Shown in pieces: positions 18,095 through 27,888 of a stretch of 64,000 bases of DNA. This DNA comes from DASYQD01 sp963846495. Lineage in GTDB: Bacteria > Acidobacteriota > Thermoanaerobaculia > Multivoradales > JAIOJS01. A program made the position numbers and the translations under genes. The first letter of the stretch is position 1; every line of letters begins with the position of its first letter. The notes beneath the pieces are model-generated. The model saw nothing but the letters and a program-made list of their open reading frames with translations. It made no database searches and was not told the DNA's origin. Location of the stretch: positions 1 to 64,000 of the forward strand of contig CAWJWP010000021.1 in NCBI GenBank assembly GCA_963846495.1, in the 5' to 3' direction.

Positions 18095-20132
18095 CTACAC
18101 CGAGCTCGCTTCGGTCAGCGCCGCCGCGTAGTCGCGCTCGAGCGCGGCCATCAAATCAGGTGCGGGCAGGGGCTGCAAGGCGGCGGGGAAGGGGCCGCCG
18201 TCGACGAGCTCGTAGACGGCCAGCGGCTCGAGTCCCTTGAGCTTGACGATGCCCAGCTTGCGCAGCCCTGCCAGGCACTTGCCGTCAGGCAGCTCGAGCG
18301 CCAGGGCCACGTAGCCGCGGCCGTCGTAGCGCAGCGGGTAGAGCTTCTGCGCCGGCTCCTCGCGCGCCAGCCGCTCGACGAGCTGCGACGTCGCGACGAT
18401 TCCCTCGTTGACCAGGCTGCCGTTGCGGTTGATGTAGGCGTAGAAGCGTCGCCGCTCCTCGCGCTTGTCGACGACGTCGTGCTCGGCCATCGCCAGGGGC
18501 GCGAAGAACTTGTGCACGGTCGCCTCGGGGTAGCCGAGGTTGACCAGCAGCACCTTGAACTCCTCGAGCTCGCGCATCGACTTGCCGGTCGTCAACCGCG
18601 TCAGCTCGACGACGCCGTGGCCGAAGAACTCGTAGCGCTCGGGCTCGCCGGCGCCGCCGCCGCCGTGGATGGGCAGCAGCCGGTACTGCGCGTGGTTGAG
18701 GGCGATGCGCAGGCCGCGGTTGAAGGGGAAGCGCTCGTTGAGCGCCTGGGTGTAGAACCGTTGCACCTGCAGCGCCACGACCAGCATGCGATAGGCGTCG
18801 CGCGCCGAGTAGAAGGCGCCGTCTCCGAGGTACTTCTCGAGCTTCAACCGCTGGCTCGCCGCGAGGCGGTTGACGCGGCGCTGGAAGCGGAACATGGCGC
18901 GGAAGGAGCGGTCCTGCTCCTCGCTGCCGGCGCGCCGCAGCAGCGAGACGATGTGCGAGAAGTCGGTGATGTCGTAGATCAAGCCGTGGCGGGCGATCTG
19001 CGGATCGACCACCCACGGCGCCATGAAGTCGAGCGGCCGCGTCGTGCTCGACACCTCGACCATCGGCGGGCCGCCCACCCAGGTGCGGTTCAAGCTGCGG
19101 TCGACGATGACGAAGCCGTCCTCCTGCTGCTGCACCGAGACCACCAAGCGGCGGATGCCATGAAAGAGCTCGAATTCTTTGAGCTTGACGAGCAGCGCCT
19201 CCCACACCTGGACCTGCTCGAGCGAGAGCAGCGCCCGCGCGTCGTAGCCGGGCAGCCGCGACAGGTACTCGGCGAAGCCGCGGTGGCGCAGCAGCTCGCG
19301 GGCGTCGGCGGCGGCCGGCACGCGCAACAGGTGGGTGGCGGCGGCGCGCAGGTTGCCGTCGGTGGCGATGCGCTCCTGCAGCCACTCGACGAGCTTGGCG
19401 TAGCGGAAGCGGAAGTCGGCGCCGTCGATCTTGAGGTAGCCCTGCAGGTAGTGCGACAGCTCGGCGAGGTCGGGGCTGATGAGGTCCTCGGTGAAGACGA
19501 GGACGTTGTCGCGCATGCGCGACAACAGCGCCGGGAAGATCTCCTCCTCGAGCTCCTCGGTGTCGCCGGCGAGCCGGTGAGCCAGGTCGTAGGTGAGCGA
19601 CAGCACGCGGTCGAGGTAGCGGTAGAAGACCTTGTACTTGAGCGCGCCGCCTTGTTCTTTGCCGAGGTTCAGGTTCAGGCGGGTGATGCGGCGCGGCGTC
19701 TCCTTGAGCAGCTTCGCCACGTCGAGCGAGTGGAGAAGCCAGAAGAGGTCGGGGAAGTGGCGGCCGTAGCTCGAGGTGGTGACGTTCTCGGTGGCGCGCG
19801 CGAGCAGCGCGCGGTAGCGCTCCCACGCCGACTGCAGGCCCGGGCGCGTCGACGGCCTGGCGCAGCAGCGGCGCCACCTGCGCTTCCTCCTCGGCGCGCA
19901 CGTAGCTGGCGAGCGCCTCGCGCAGCCCCTTCATGCCGGCGGAGTTGAGCACCGGGTAGCCGAGCAGCGGCGTCGCGCCTTCATCGACGAGATAGATCTT
20001 CTGCGGCAGCGGCAGCAGCTGCATCAGCTCCGGCATCAGCCGGTGGATCTCGTCGGGATCGTCGCGCAGGAAGCTGAGCGGTCCGCGCAGGGCCCGAGCC
20101 AGCGAGGCCAACGGAGGGAGCAGCTCGCTCAT
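18095..20132 (-). CDS. Cyclase-like conserved protein, frameshifted
   Basis: About 678 residues when one extra base is removed. The N-terminal part (MSELLPPLASLARALRG onward) and the main frame join if the CCC on the minus strand at 19842-19844 is read as CC, giving VDAPGLQSAWERYRALL. The middle holds LIYDITDFSHIV followed about 45 residues later by LEKYLGDGAFYSARDAYRM. Both resemble the metal-binding DIxxFT and xxxGDGxF signatures of class III nucleotidyl cyclases, so a cyclase or degenerate cyclase domain is likely. The rest is helical with no motif I recognise. No membrane segment or signal peptide is present. It is divergent from pepA, with 39 bases between starts. Cyclase assignment is moderate. 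Confidence 0.6.
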
Positions 20133-20171
20133 GAGGACGGTCGCGGCGAGGCGAGATTATAGGATGCAGGC

Positions 20172-21662
20172 ATGGACCGGATCGTCGACGTCGCCCTCGC
20201 TGCGCCCGAGCTTCCCCGCGGCGGGCTGCTGCTCGTCGGCTGCTGCGAGGGCGAGCCGCCGGAACGTTCGGCGCTGCCCGAATGGGCGGCCGACCTGGCG
20301 CGCAGCCTCGGCGAGCGGCCGGGTTGGAAGGGGCGCGAGGGCCAGTGGGCGGAGGCCGACAGCGGCCGCGAGGACGTGCCGCGCGTCGCCCTGCGCGGCA
20401 TGGGCAAGCGCGACGCGCTGCACGTGCGCAAGCTCGGCAAGTGGCTCTACGAGACGGCGGCCGTGGCGTCGCTGCATGGAGTGGCAAGGCTCGAGCTGGC
20501 GCTGCCCGATCACCCGCTGACGACGGGGCCCACCGGCGCGAGCTATGCGGCGCGGCAGCTGGCGCTGTCGCGCTACCGCTACGACGAGTTCCAGCAGAAG
20601 CCGGAAGAGCCGGATCCGCTGGTCGCGGTGCATCTGCTGCTGCCGAACGCCGGCGAAGCCGAAGCGCGCGCGGTCGTCGACGCGATGGAGGTGGCGCGCG
20701 GCGTGCTCGTCGCTCGCGACCTCGCCAACGCGCCGCCCAACGTGGCGACGCCGGAGTGGATCGCCGAGCGCGCTCAGGCGATGGCGGAAGCGCTCGGTCT
20801 CGAGTCGGAGATCCTGGTGACCGAGGACCTCGAGCGGCTCGGCATGGGCGGCATCCTGGCGGTGGGCGGCGGCTCGAAGAACCCGCCGCGGCTCGTGCGG
20901 CTGAGCTGGCGCGGCGGCCAGGAGCGCGCGAACGGCTCGCCGCGCGTGGCGTTCGTCGGCAAGGGCGTGACCTTCGACACCGGCGGCATCTCGATCAAGC
21001 CGGCGAAGGACATGGACGAGATGAAGTGGGACAAGGCGGGGGCGTGCACCGTCATCGGCCTGGTGCAGACGGTGGCGCGGCTCGGCATCCCGATCGACGT
21101 CGACGCCTACCTGCCGCTCGCCGAGAACATGCCCGGAGGCGGCTCCTATCGGCCCGGCGACATCGTGCGCACGCACAGCGGCAAGACGATCGAGGTGCTC
21201 AACACCGACGCCGAGGGGCGCATCATCCTCGCCGACGCGCTGTCGTGGGCGGCCGAGAAGCGGCCCGACTACATCGTCGAGTTCTCGACCCTGACCGGCG
21301 CCTGCGTGGTGGCGCTGGGGTCGACGGGCGCCGGCCTCTACACGCCGAGCGACGAGCTGTCGGCGAGCCTTCTCGGTGCCGCCGAGCGGACCGGCGAGCG
21401 GCTCTGGCGGATGCCGCTCTGGCCCGAGTTCAAGGAGGCGCTCAAGGGCTCGCACGCCGACCTGCGCAACGTCGCCGGCCGCTGGGGCGGCGCCAACACC
21501 GCGGCCGCCTTCCTCTCGCACTTCGTCGGCGACGTGCAGCGCTGGGCGCACCTCGACATCGCCGGCCCGGCCTACGTCGGCGGCGAGGATTTGCAGCGCG
21601 GGGCCAGCGGCTTCGGCGTCGCGCTGACGATCGAGTGGCTGCGCTCGCTGCAGGCGAGCTGA
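20172..21662 (+). CDS. pepA: Leucyl aminopeptidase (M17 family)
   Basis: Cytosolic dizinc exopeptidase of 496 residues. The N-terminal alpha/beta domain is followed by the catalytic domain with GKGVTFDTGGISIKP, MKWDKAGACTV, LPLAENMPGGGSYRPGD and the family signature NTDAEGRIILADAL, which carry the metal-binding Asp/Glu/Lys and the catalytic Arg. HLDIAGPAY near the C-terminus is also conserved. It precedes two oligopeptide-transporter ATPase genes, suggesting a peptide-utilisation unit. Confidence 0.96.
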   Translation: MDRIVDVALAAPELPRGGLLLVGCCEGEPPERSALPEWAADLARSLGERPGWKGREGQWAEADSGREDVPRVALRGMGKRDALHVRKLGKWLYETAAVASLHGVARLELALPDHPLTTGPTGASYAARQLALSRYRYDEFQQKPEEPDPLVAVHLLLPNAGEAEARAVVDAMEVARGVLVARDLANAPPNVATPEWIAERAQAMAEALGLESEILVTEDLERLGMGGILAVGGGSKNPPRLVRLSWRGGQERANGSPRVAFVGKGVTFDTGGISIKPAKDMDEMKWDKAGACTVIGLVQTVARLGIPIDVDAYLPLAENMPGGGSYRPGDIVRTHSGKTIEVLNTDAEGRIILADALSWAAEKRPDYIVEFSTLTGACVVALGSTGAGLYTPSDELSASLLGAAERTGERLWRMPLWPEFKEALKGSHADLRNVAGRWGGANTAAAFLSHFVGDVQRWAHLDIAGPAYVGGEDLQRGASGFGVALTIEWLRSLQAS

Positions 21663-21667
21663 GAAGC

Positions 21668-22786
21668 ATGCTCGCAAAGGGCGAGGGAAGTGCGTCGGCG
21701 GCGGGCGCGGAGCCCGCCCTACACGGAGCGTCCGGAGCCGCGGGCGCTGTAGGGCGGCCTCCGCGGCCGCCGCTGCTCACGATCGACAAGCTCAGCATCG
21801 CGTTTCCCGCCGGCGATCGCTGGGCCGACGTCGTGCGCGACGCTTCGTTGAGCGTCGGCGCGGGCGAGGTGGTCGGCCTCGTCGGCGAGTCGGGCTCGGG
21901 CAAGACGATGACGGCGCTCGCGGTGCTGAAGCTGGTGCCCGAGCCAGGGCGGATCACAGCGGGCAGCGTCAAGCTCTACCCGCGGCCGGACGCGCCCGGC
22001 GTCGAGCTGCTGACGCTGCCCGAGCGCGAGCTGCGGCGGGTGCGGGGCGGCAGCATCGGCATGGTGTTCCAGGAGCCGGCGGCCGCGCTCGACCCGGTCT
22101 TCACTGTCGGCTACCAGCTCGTCGAAACCATCCGCGCCCACCGCTCGACCTCGCGCGCCGCCGCGCGCCGTCGCGCCGAGGAGCTGCTGGCGCTGGTCGC
22201 CGTTCCGGAGCCGCGGCGGCGGCTCGACTCCTATCCGCACCAGCTCTCCGGCGGCCAGCGGCAGCGGGTGATGATCGCGCTGGCGCTCGCCGCCGAGCCC
22301 AAGCTGCTGCTCGCCGACGAGCCGACGACGGCGCTCGACGTCACCTTGCAAGCGCAGGTGCTCGAGCTGCTGCTGTCGCTGCGCGAGCGGCTCGGGCTCG
22401 GCATCCTGCTCGTCACCCACGACCTCGCCGTCGTCGCCTCGACCTGCGACCGCGTCGTCGTCATGTACTGCGGCGAGGTGGTGGAGGAGGCGCCCACCGA
22501 GGCGCTCTTCGCGCGGCCGGCGCACCCGTACAGCCGCGGCCTGCTCGCCGCGGTGCCGCGGCTCGGCCACCCGGCGCCGCGCGGCAAGCTGCCCGCCATT
22601 CCGGGGCAGGTGCCCGACCCGCGGCTGCGCCCGCCCGGCTGCGCCTTCCATCCGCGCTGCCCGTACGTGATGCCGATCTGTCGCGATCGCCACCCGCCGC
22701 TCTACGCGGTCGGTGACAACGTGACGGCCCGTTGCTTCCTCCACGATCCCGCTGTCATGGCGGCCGAAGGAGCGCCGGCGTCTTGA
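21668..22786 (+). CDS. dppD: Oligopeptide/dipeptide ABC transporter ATP-binding protein (DppD/OppD type)
   Basis: A 372-residue ABC ATPase: Walker A VGESGSGKTMTAL, Q-loop IGMVFQEPAAALDP, signature HQLSGGQRQRVMIALAL, Walker B LLLADEPTTALD and switch VTHDLAVV. The C-terminal oligopeptide-family extension has PPGCAFHPRCPYVMPIC. The ATG at 21668 is five bases past pepA. The first ~35 residues are low-complexity and encoded by a REP-like inverted repeat, so the functional domain begins only at LLTIDKLSIAFPAGD. It overlaps dppF at its 3' end. No permease or binding-protein gene is adjacent. Confidence 0.9.
   Translation: MLAKGEGSASAAGAEPALHGASGAAGAVGRPPRPPLLTIDKLSIAFPAGDRWADVVRDASLSVGAGEVVGLVGESGSGKTMTALAVLKLVPEPGRITAGSVKLYPRPDAPGVELLTLPERELRRVRGGSIGMVFQEPAAALDPVFTVGYQLVETIRAHRSTSRAAARRRAEELLALVAVPEPRRRLDSYPHQLSGGQRQRVMIALALAAEPKLLLADEPTTALDVTLQAQVLELLLSLRERLGLGILLVTHDLAVVASTCDRVVVMYCGEVVEEAPTEALFARPAHPYSRGLLAAVPRLGHPAPRGKLPAIPGQVPDPRLRPPGCAFHPRCPYVMPICRDRHPPLYAVGDNVTARCFLHDPAVMAAEGAPAS
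21698..21773. repeat. REP-like inverted repeat at the dppD 5' end
   Basis: The 26-bp arms at 21698-21723 and 21748-21773 are complementary at 24 of 26 positions and separated by a 24-base loop. The sequence around GGAGCCCGCCCTACA is a type of palindrome often found between genes in GC-rich genomes. Here it falls inside the annotated reading frame and encodes an Ala/Gly/Pro-rich leader. Confidence 0.75.
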
Positions 22787-23919
22787 GCGCGCCGCTCGCC
22801 GCTGCGCCGCCGCCTCCGTCGTCGAGCGCAACGAGCCCACTGCTCGCCGCCCGCGGCATCGTCAAGCACTTTCCGATCCGCCGCGGCGTGCTGCAGCGGG
22901 CGGTCGGCGCCGTGCGCGCGGTCGACGGCGTCGACCTCGACGTGCGCGCCGGCGAGTGCGTGGCGCTCGTCGGCGAGTCGGGGAGCGGCAAGACGACGCT
23001 CGGCCGCATCGTGGCGCGCCTCGTGGAGGCCGACGCCGGCACGCTCGACTTCGACGGCGAGGACCTCCTCGCGCTTTCCGGCGCCGCCCTGCGCCGGAAG
23101 CGCCGCGAGATCCAGGTCGTCTTCCAGGACCCGTGGAGCTCGCTCAACCCGCGCCTGCGCATCGGCGAGGCGGTGCGCGAGCCGATCGCCGTGCACCACC
23201 TCGCGCCGCGCGCCGAGCAGCGCGACCGCGTCGCCGAGCTGCTGCGCATGGTCGGCCTCTCGCCCGAGCTCGCGGCGCGCTACCCGCACGAGCTCTCGGG
23301 CGGCCAGCGGCAGCGCGTCGGCATCGCCCGCGCCCTCGCCACCGGGCCGCGGCTGATCGTCGCCGACGAGCCGGTCTCCGCGCTCGACGTCTCGGTGCGG
23401 GCGCAGATCGTCAACCTGCTCGCCGAGCTGCAGGGGCGGCTCGGCCTCGCCATGCTCTTCATCGCCCACGACCTGGCGCTCGTCGAGCAGCTCGCCGACC
23501 GCGTGGCGGTGATGTACCTCGGCAAGATCGTCGAGCTCGGCCCCTGCGCCGAGGTGCTGGCGCGGCCGCAGCACCCGTACACGGTGAGCCTCCTCGACTC
23601 GGTGCCGGTGCCTGAGCCCGGTCGTCGCCCGCGCGTCGTCCTCGCCGGCGATCCGCCGAGCCCGGCCGCGCCGCCGTCCGGCTGCCGGTTCCATCCGCGC
23701 TGCCGGGTTTATGCAGAGATTTCGGAACGGATGCGGTCGGTGCCTTGTCCGATCGATGAGCCGAAGCTGCTCCCGGTTGGCAGCGGGCTCGCCGCCTGTC
23801 ACTATGCCGGCGAGCTGCAACCTGCGGCAGCAGCGAAACATTCTGCCGTCGCGGGCGTAGAGAGCGGCAGGACAGACTTGGCCTCTGATCACGAATCAAC
23901 GGCACTGGACGGCAGATAG
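22783..23919 (+). CDS. dppF: Oligopeptide/dipeptide ABC transporter ATP-binding protein (DppF/OppF type)
   Basis: A 378-residue ABC ATPase partner of the preceding gene: Walker A VGESGSGKTTLGRI, Q-loop VVFQDPWSSLNPRL, signature HELSGGQRQRVGIARAL, Walker B LIVADEPVSALD and IAHDLALV. It also has the C-terminal oligopeptide extension SGCRFHPRCRVY. I chose the TTG at 22783 because AAGGAG lies about 10 bases upstream and the TTG overlaps the dppD stop (TTGA). The last ~40 residues (from about QPAAAAKHS) extend past the family end and are of low complexity. Confidence 0.9.
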   Translation: MSAPLAAAPPPPSSSATSPLLAARGIVKHFPIRRGVLQRAVGAVRAVDGVDLDVRAGECVALVGESGSGKTTLGRIVARLVEADAGTLDFDGEDLLALSGAALRRKRREIQVVFQDPWSSLNPRLRIGEAVREPIAVHHLAPRAEQRDRVAELLRMVGLSPELAARYPHELSGGQRQRVGIARALATGPRLIVADEPVSALDVSVRAQIVNLLAELQGRLGLAMLFIAHDLALVEQLADRVAVMYLGKIVELGPCAEVLARPQHPYTVSLLDSVPVPEPGRRPRVVLAGDPPSPAAPPSGCRFHPRCRVYAEISERMRSVPCPIDEPKLLPVGSGLAACHYAGELQPAAAAKHSAVAGVESGRTDLASDHESTALDGR

Positions 23920-23930
23920 AGGAGAGTGTG

Positions 23931-25676
23931 ATGCGTAGCTCCGGGCTCACCGGTACGCGGGGGATGTGTGTGAATGCGGCCGCGGCCGCGCTCTTGGCTC
24001 TGATCACGATGGGCGCCGCGGCGCAGGCGCAGGACGCGCAGGCGACCCCGGAGCAGACGACGGTCTCCACGGCCACGACGACCGAGACGACGGCCGTGCC
24101 GACGACGCCGGGCGACACCGTCGTCTCCACACAGCCCGACCCCAACCTGCCGGCGAGCGGCGTGCCGGTGGCCGACGGCGCCATCCAGCTCTCTCTCGAC
24201 GAGGCGTTGACCACCGCGCTGCAGCGCAACCTCGGCCTCCTCGTCGAGCGCTACGACCGCAACCAGTTCCGCCTGCGCATCGACGAGTCGCTGGGCATCT
24301 ACGACCTGCAGCTCGCCGCCCAGCTGTTCGAACAGGAGGAGACCTCGCCCGCCACGAGCCGCCTCGCGGGTGAGAGCGTCCTCACCACCAAGCAGCGCAA
24401 CTTCAACCTCTCCGCCGACCAGCTGCTGCCCTGGGGCGGCGTCGTCAGCCCGAGCTTCAACCTCTTCCGGCAGGAGAGCAACAACCGCGACGTGGCGCTC
24501 AACCCGCTCTACGCTTCCGACCTCGACTTCGTGTACACGCAGCCGCTGCTGCGCAACCTCGGCAAGCTCGCCACCGAGCGCGGCATCCGCATCGCCCGCC
24601 TCAACAGCGACATCAGCATGGAGGTGTTCGAGCAGCAGGTGGCGACGACGCTGCAGCTGGTCGAGAACGCCTACTGGGACCTGGTGCAGGCGCGCAAGGA
24701 GGTCGAGGTGGCCGAGGAGAGCCTGCGCCTCGCCCAGGACCTCCATCGCATGAACCGCGTGCGCGTCGACGTCGGCACCCTGGCGCCGCTCGAGCTGGTG
24801 CAGAGCGAGGTCGGCATCGCCACCCGCCAGGAAAGCATCATCCTGGCGCAGCAGATCAAGGAGAACGCCGAGGACACCCTGCGGCAGCTGCTCCACCTCG
24901 AGGAGGGGGAGCTGTGGAACCTGCCGATCGTGCCGACGACGCCGCCCGAGACCCCGGTGCCGCAGATCGACCTCGACGCCGCCATCGCCACCGCGCTCGT
25001 GGAGCGGCCCGAGCTGCGCAACCAGGAGCTGCAGCTCGACCTGCGCGAGCTCGACGTCGCCTACTTCCGCAACCAGATGCTGCCGCGGCTCGACCTCACC
25101 GCCCGCTACGGCTACAACGGCATCGGCGGCACCATCCGCAACCCCGCGACCGGCGAGATCATTCAGACCGGCGGCGCCTCCGACGCCATCAAGCAGGTGC
25201 GCGAGCGCGACTTCGACGGCTGGCGACTGCAGCTCGACTTCGCCTTCCCGCTGCAGAACCGCACCGCCCGCGCCCAGAAGGCGATCGCCGACGTCAACCT
25301 CGACCAGGGCAAGACGCAGCTCGAGCAGCTGCAGGAGACGGTGCGCACCGAGGTGCGCCGGGCGGTGCGCGGCGTGCGCGCTTCGGCGCAGGAGATCGAG
25401 TCGGCGAGCGCCTCGGTGCGCCTCGCCGAGCAGAACGTCGACGCCGAGCGCAAGCGCTACGAGAACGGCCTCTCCACCAGCTTCCAGGTGCTCGAGATCC
25501 AGGAGGACCTGACGGCGGCCCGCTCGCGCCAGGTCGCCGCCGTCGCCCGCTACCGCCGCGCCCTCGCCGAGTACTACCGCTCGATCGGCCGCCTGCTCGA
25601 CGCCGAAGGCGTGGAATTGGAAGACCCGCTGCACGTAGAGCACGTCGACCGCTTCGGCTGGTCGGTCGGCAAGTAA
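23931..25676 (+). CDS. TolC-family outer membrane efflux protein
   Basis: A 581-residue protein with a signal peptide (hydrophobic segment AAAAALLALITMGAAAQAQ) and a Thr/Pro-rich linker. The duplicated outer-membrane-factor fold follows: repeated long amphipathic helices such as ALTTALQRNLGLLVERYDRN, QQVATTLQLVENAYWDLVQA and SASASVRLAEQNVDAERKRY, with barrel strands between them. YENGLSTSFQVLEIQEDL is the typical TolC C-terminal helix. Three such subunits form the channel across the outer membrane and periplasm. The downstream membrane-fusion protein and MacB-type transporter are likely partners. GTG 23928 directly precedes ATG 23931; either could initiate. Confidence 0.92.
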   Translation: MRSSGLTGTRGMCVNAAAAALLALITMGAAAQAQDAQATPEQTTVSTATTTETTAVPTTPGDTVVSTQPDPNLPASGVPVADGAIQLSLDEALTTALQRNLGLLVERYDRNQFRLRIDESLGIYDLQLAAQLFEQEETSPATSRLAGESVLTTKQRNFNLSADQLLPWGGVVSPSFNLFRQESNNRDVALNPLYASDLDFVYTQPLLRNLGKLATERGIRIARLNSDISMEVFEQQVATTLQLVENAYWDLVQARKEVEVAEESLRLAQDLHRMNRVRVDVGTLAPLELVQSEVGIATRQESIILAQQIKENAEDTLRQLLHLEEGELWNLPIVPTTPPETPVPQIDLDAAIATALVERPELRNQELQLDLRELDVAYFRNQMLPRLDLTARYGYNGIGGTIRNPATGEIIQTGGASDAIKQVRERDFDGWRLQLDFAFPLQNRTARAQKAIADVNLDQGKTQLEQLQETVRTEVRRAVRGVRASAQEIESASASVRLAEQNVDAERKRYENGLSTSFQVLEIQEDLTAARSRQVAAVARYRRALAEYYRSIGRLLDAEGVELEDPLHVEHVDRFGWSVGK

Positions 25677-25804
25677 GTAGCGCCGCGCTGTAAGGCGTAT
25701 CGGCGCGACGAGACTACCCCTCCAGCCACCGGTGAGCGGTCGGAAGCCGCCGTTCGGCGGCGGCGGTTGACCCCGACGCTGCGAGAGGATGTAGGTTATC
25801 TGCA

Positions 25805-25826
25805 AGCTCCCCACAGTCGGGGAGCT
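25805..25826. terminator. Stem-loop downstream of the TolC gene
   Basis: Arms AGCTCCCC (25805-25812) and GGGGAGCT (25819-25826) form an 8-bp perfect stem with a 6-base loop, 128 bases after the TolC stop and 78 before the next gene. There is no T tract, so termination would be weak or factor-assisted; it may only stabilise the RNA. Confidence 0.4.
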
Positions 25827-25903
25827 CGCTGATGCCGTTCGCGGCTCGCTAACGCTCGCCGCTCGGGTCAAGGCCTGCATCCTCTTTCTGCCTGGAGGGA
25901 CTC

Positions 25904-26626
25904 ATGGAGAACTCGTCGTTCGGCCGTTTGATCGGCGTCCTCGTCTCGCCGGTGAAGACCTTCGCCTCGATCGCCGAGAGGCCGACCTGGCTCGTCGCCT
26001 TCCTGGTCGTCGCCATCGTGCCGGCGATCTCCGGCTTCCTGGTGGTGCCCAAGATCGACTGGCGGGAGGTGGCGAGGACCCAGATCGAGAACAGCCCGGC
26101 CGCCGACCAGCTCACGCGCGAGCAGATCGACGAGCGGGTCGAGATGAGCGCGAAGATCAGCCCGTACTTCGTCTACGCCTCGCCGGTCCTCCTCGCCTTG
26201 GGCGTCCTCGTCTTCGGCCTCGTCTGCTGGGGCATCTTCAACCTGGCCGGCGGCGAATCGACCTTCCCCAGGAGCATGGCGGTGCTCACGCACGGCTTCA
26301 TGCCCATGGTGGTGAGCTCGTTGATCGCCATCCCGGTGATCCTCGGCACCGAAAGCATCGAGGCGGAGGACCTCCAGGCGGACACCCTGGTCAAGTCCAA
26401 CCTGGCGGTGTTCGCGCCCGAGGGGACGGGGGCGGCCATGCTCAAGCTGCTGTCGAAGATCGACGTCTTCAGCATCTGGGTGCTGGTGCTCCTGATCCTC
26501 GGCTTCAGCCGGGTCACCAAGGTCAAGACGGGCGTCGCCGCCGGCATCGTGCTGGCGCTGTGGCTCGTCTTCTGGGTCGGCGTGCCGGTCGGGCTCGCCG
26601 CGCTGTTCGGAGGAGGCAAGGGTTGA
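25904..26626 (+). CDS. Yip1-domain membrane protein
   Basis: A 240-residue polytopic membrane protein of the Yip1 family. The start SFGRLIGVLVSPVKTFASIAERPTW is the conserved cytoplasmic lead-in. Helices follow around WLVAFLVVAIVPAISGFLVV, PVLLALGVLVFGLVCWGIFNLAGG, the FMPMVVSSLIAIPVIL segment, WVLVLLILGF and GIVLALWLVFWVGVPVGLAALF. The function in bacteria is unclear. It sits between the TolC gene and the membrane-fusion gene and its stop overlaps the latter's TTG, so it is part of the efflux operon and may assist the transporter. Confidence 0.85.
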   Translation: MENSSFGRLIGVLVSPVKTFASIAERPTWLVAFLVVAIVPAISGFLVVPKIDWREVARTQIENSPAADQLTREQIDERVEMSAKISPYFVYASPVLLALGVLVFGLVCWGIFNLAGGESTFPRSMAVLTHGFMPMVVSSLIAIPVILGTESIEAEDLQADTLVKSNLAVFAPEGTGAAMLKLLSKIDVFSIWVLVLLILGFSRVTKVKTGVAAGIVLALWLVFWVGVPVGLAALFGGGKG

Positions 26627-27888
26627 AGAAGGGGCTGATCGCCGCCGGCGCCGTCGTCCTCCTCGCCCTGATGGTGTGGGGGAGCATGCGCGGCTCGGGC
26701 CGCACCAAGGGCAAGGAGGTCTACGCCGAGCCGGCGAAGCGGCGCGAGATCTCACAGGTGGTGAAGGCCACCGGCCAGGTCGATCCGCGCATCAAGGTCA
26801 ACATCTCGGCGCACGTGATCGCCAAGATCTCGCGCCTCTTCGTCGCCGAGGGGCAGGAGGTCAAGGCCGGGCAGCCGTTCCTCGAGCTCGAGAAGTACGC
26901 CTTTACGGCAGAACGCGACCGCGCCGCGGCGGCGTTGCAGATCGCCTCGGCGCAGCGGCGGCGGGCGCAGGTCGAGCTGGGCAACGCCGAGCTGCAGCTG
27001 CGGCGGCAGAAGACGCTGGTCGAGCAGGGCGTCGCCTCGCGCGACGACCTCGACCAGGCCGAGCTGCGCGAGCGCTCGGCGCGGCTGCAGGTGGAGCAAG
27101 CGGGAGACTCGATCCGCGAGGCGCAAGCGGGGCTCGAGCGCGCGCAGGAGGAGCTGCGCAAGACGGTCATCTACGCGCCGATCTCGGGCCGCGTCATCGC
27201 GCTCACCGCCAAGGAAGGCGAGGTCGTCGTCTCCGGCACGATGAACAACCCGGCGTCGATCATCGCCACCGTCGCCGACCTCTCCGAGCTGCTCGTCGAG
27301 ATCGACGTCGACGAGACCGACATCGTCGACGTGGCGCTCGGCCAGCCGGCCGACGTCAAGGTCGACGCCATCCCCAGCCGCGACTACCACGGCAAGGTGG
27401 TGGAGATCGGCAGCTCCGGCTTCGAGCGGCCGGGGCAGGCCGACGTCACCTACTTCAAGGTGAAGATCCTCATCACCGATCCCGACCAGCGGCTGCGCCC
27501 CGGCATGTCGGCGCGCGCCGAGATCCGCGTCGCCGTCCACCCGCAGGCGCTGGTGGTGCCGGTCGAGGCCGTCGTCTACCGCCGGCCGCTCGGCCCCGAC
27601 GGCAAGCCGAAGGAGGGCGACGAGGAGATCAAGGTCGTCTTCATTTTCGACCAGGGCAAGTCCGCGCAGCGGCCGGTCACCGTCGGCATCGCCGACGCCA
27701 CCCACGTCGAGCTGGTGAACGGCGTCAAGGAAGGCGAGCAGGTGATCACCGGCCCGCACCGCATCCTCAAGGACCTCGAGCCCGGCGACGCGGTCAAGAT
27801 CGCCAAGGCCGACAAGGGAAAGGGCGCCAAGGCGAAGGGCGGCGACGACGACGAGAAGGCAAAGGACGACGAGGACGACGAAGACTGA
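26623..27888 (+). CDS. HlyD/MacA-family periplasmic membrane-fusion protein
   Basis: A 421-residue efflux adaptor. A single N-terminal membrane helix (GLIAAGAVVLLALMVWGSM) is followed by the lipoyl half-motif VNISAHVIAKISRLFVAEGQ. A long alpha hairpin (about 95-180, rich in Gln/Arg/Glu) follows, then the second lipoyl half TVIYAPISGRVIAL and beta-barrel domains. The C-terminal 30 residues alternate Lys, Gly and Asp/Glu and look disordered. The start is TTG 26623, overlapping the Yip1 stop, with GGAGGAGGCAAG upstream. It would connect the MacB-type permease to the TolC protein. Confidence 0.9.
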   Translation: MKKGLIAAGAVVLLALMVWGSMRGSGRTKGKEVYAEPAKRREISQVVKATGQVDPRIKVNISAHVIAKISRLFVAEGQEVKAGQPFLELEKYAFTAERDRAAAALQIASAQRRRAQVELGNAELQLRRQKTLVEQGVASRDDLDQAELRERSARLQVEQAGDSIREAQAGLERAQEELRKTVIYAPISGRVIALTAKEGEVVVSGTMNNPASIIATVADLSELLVEIDVDETDIVDVALGQPADVKVDAIPSRDYHGKVVEIGSSGFERPGQADVTYFKVKILITDPDQRLRPGMSARAEIRVAVHPQALVVPVEAVVYRRPLGPDGKPKEGDEEIKVVFIFDQGKSAQRPVTVGIADATHVELVNGVKEGEQVITGPHRILKDLEPGDAVKIAKADKGKGAKAKGGDDDEKAKDDEDDED

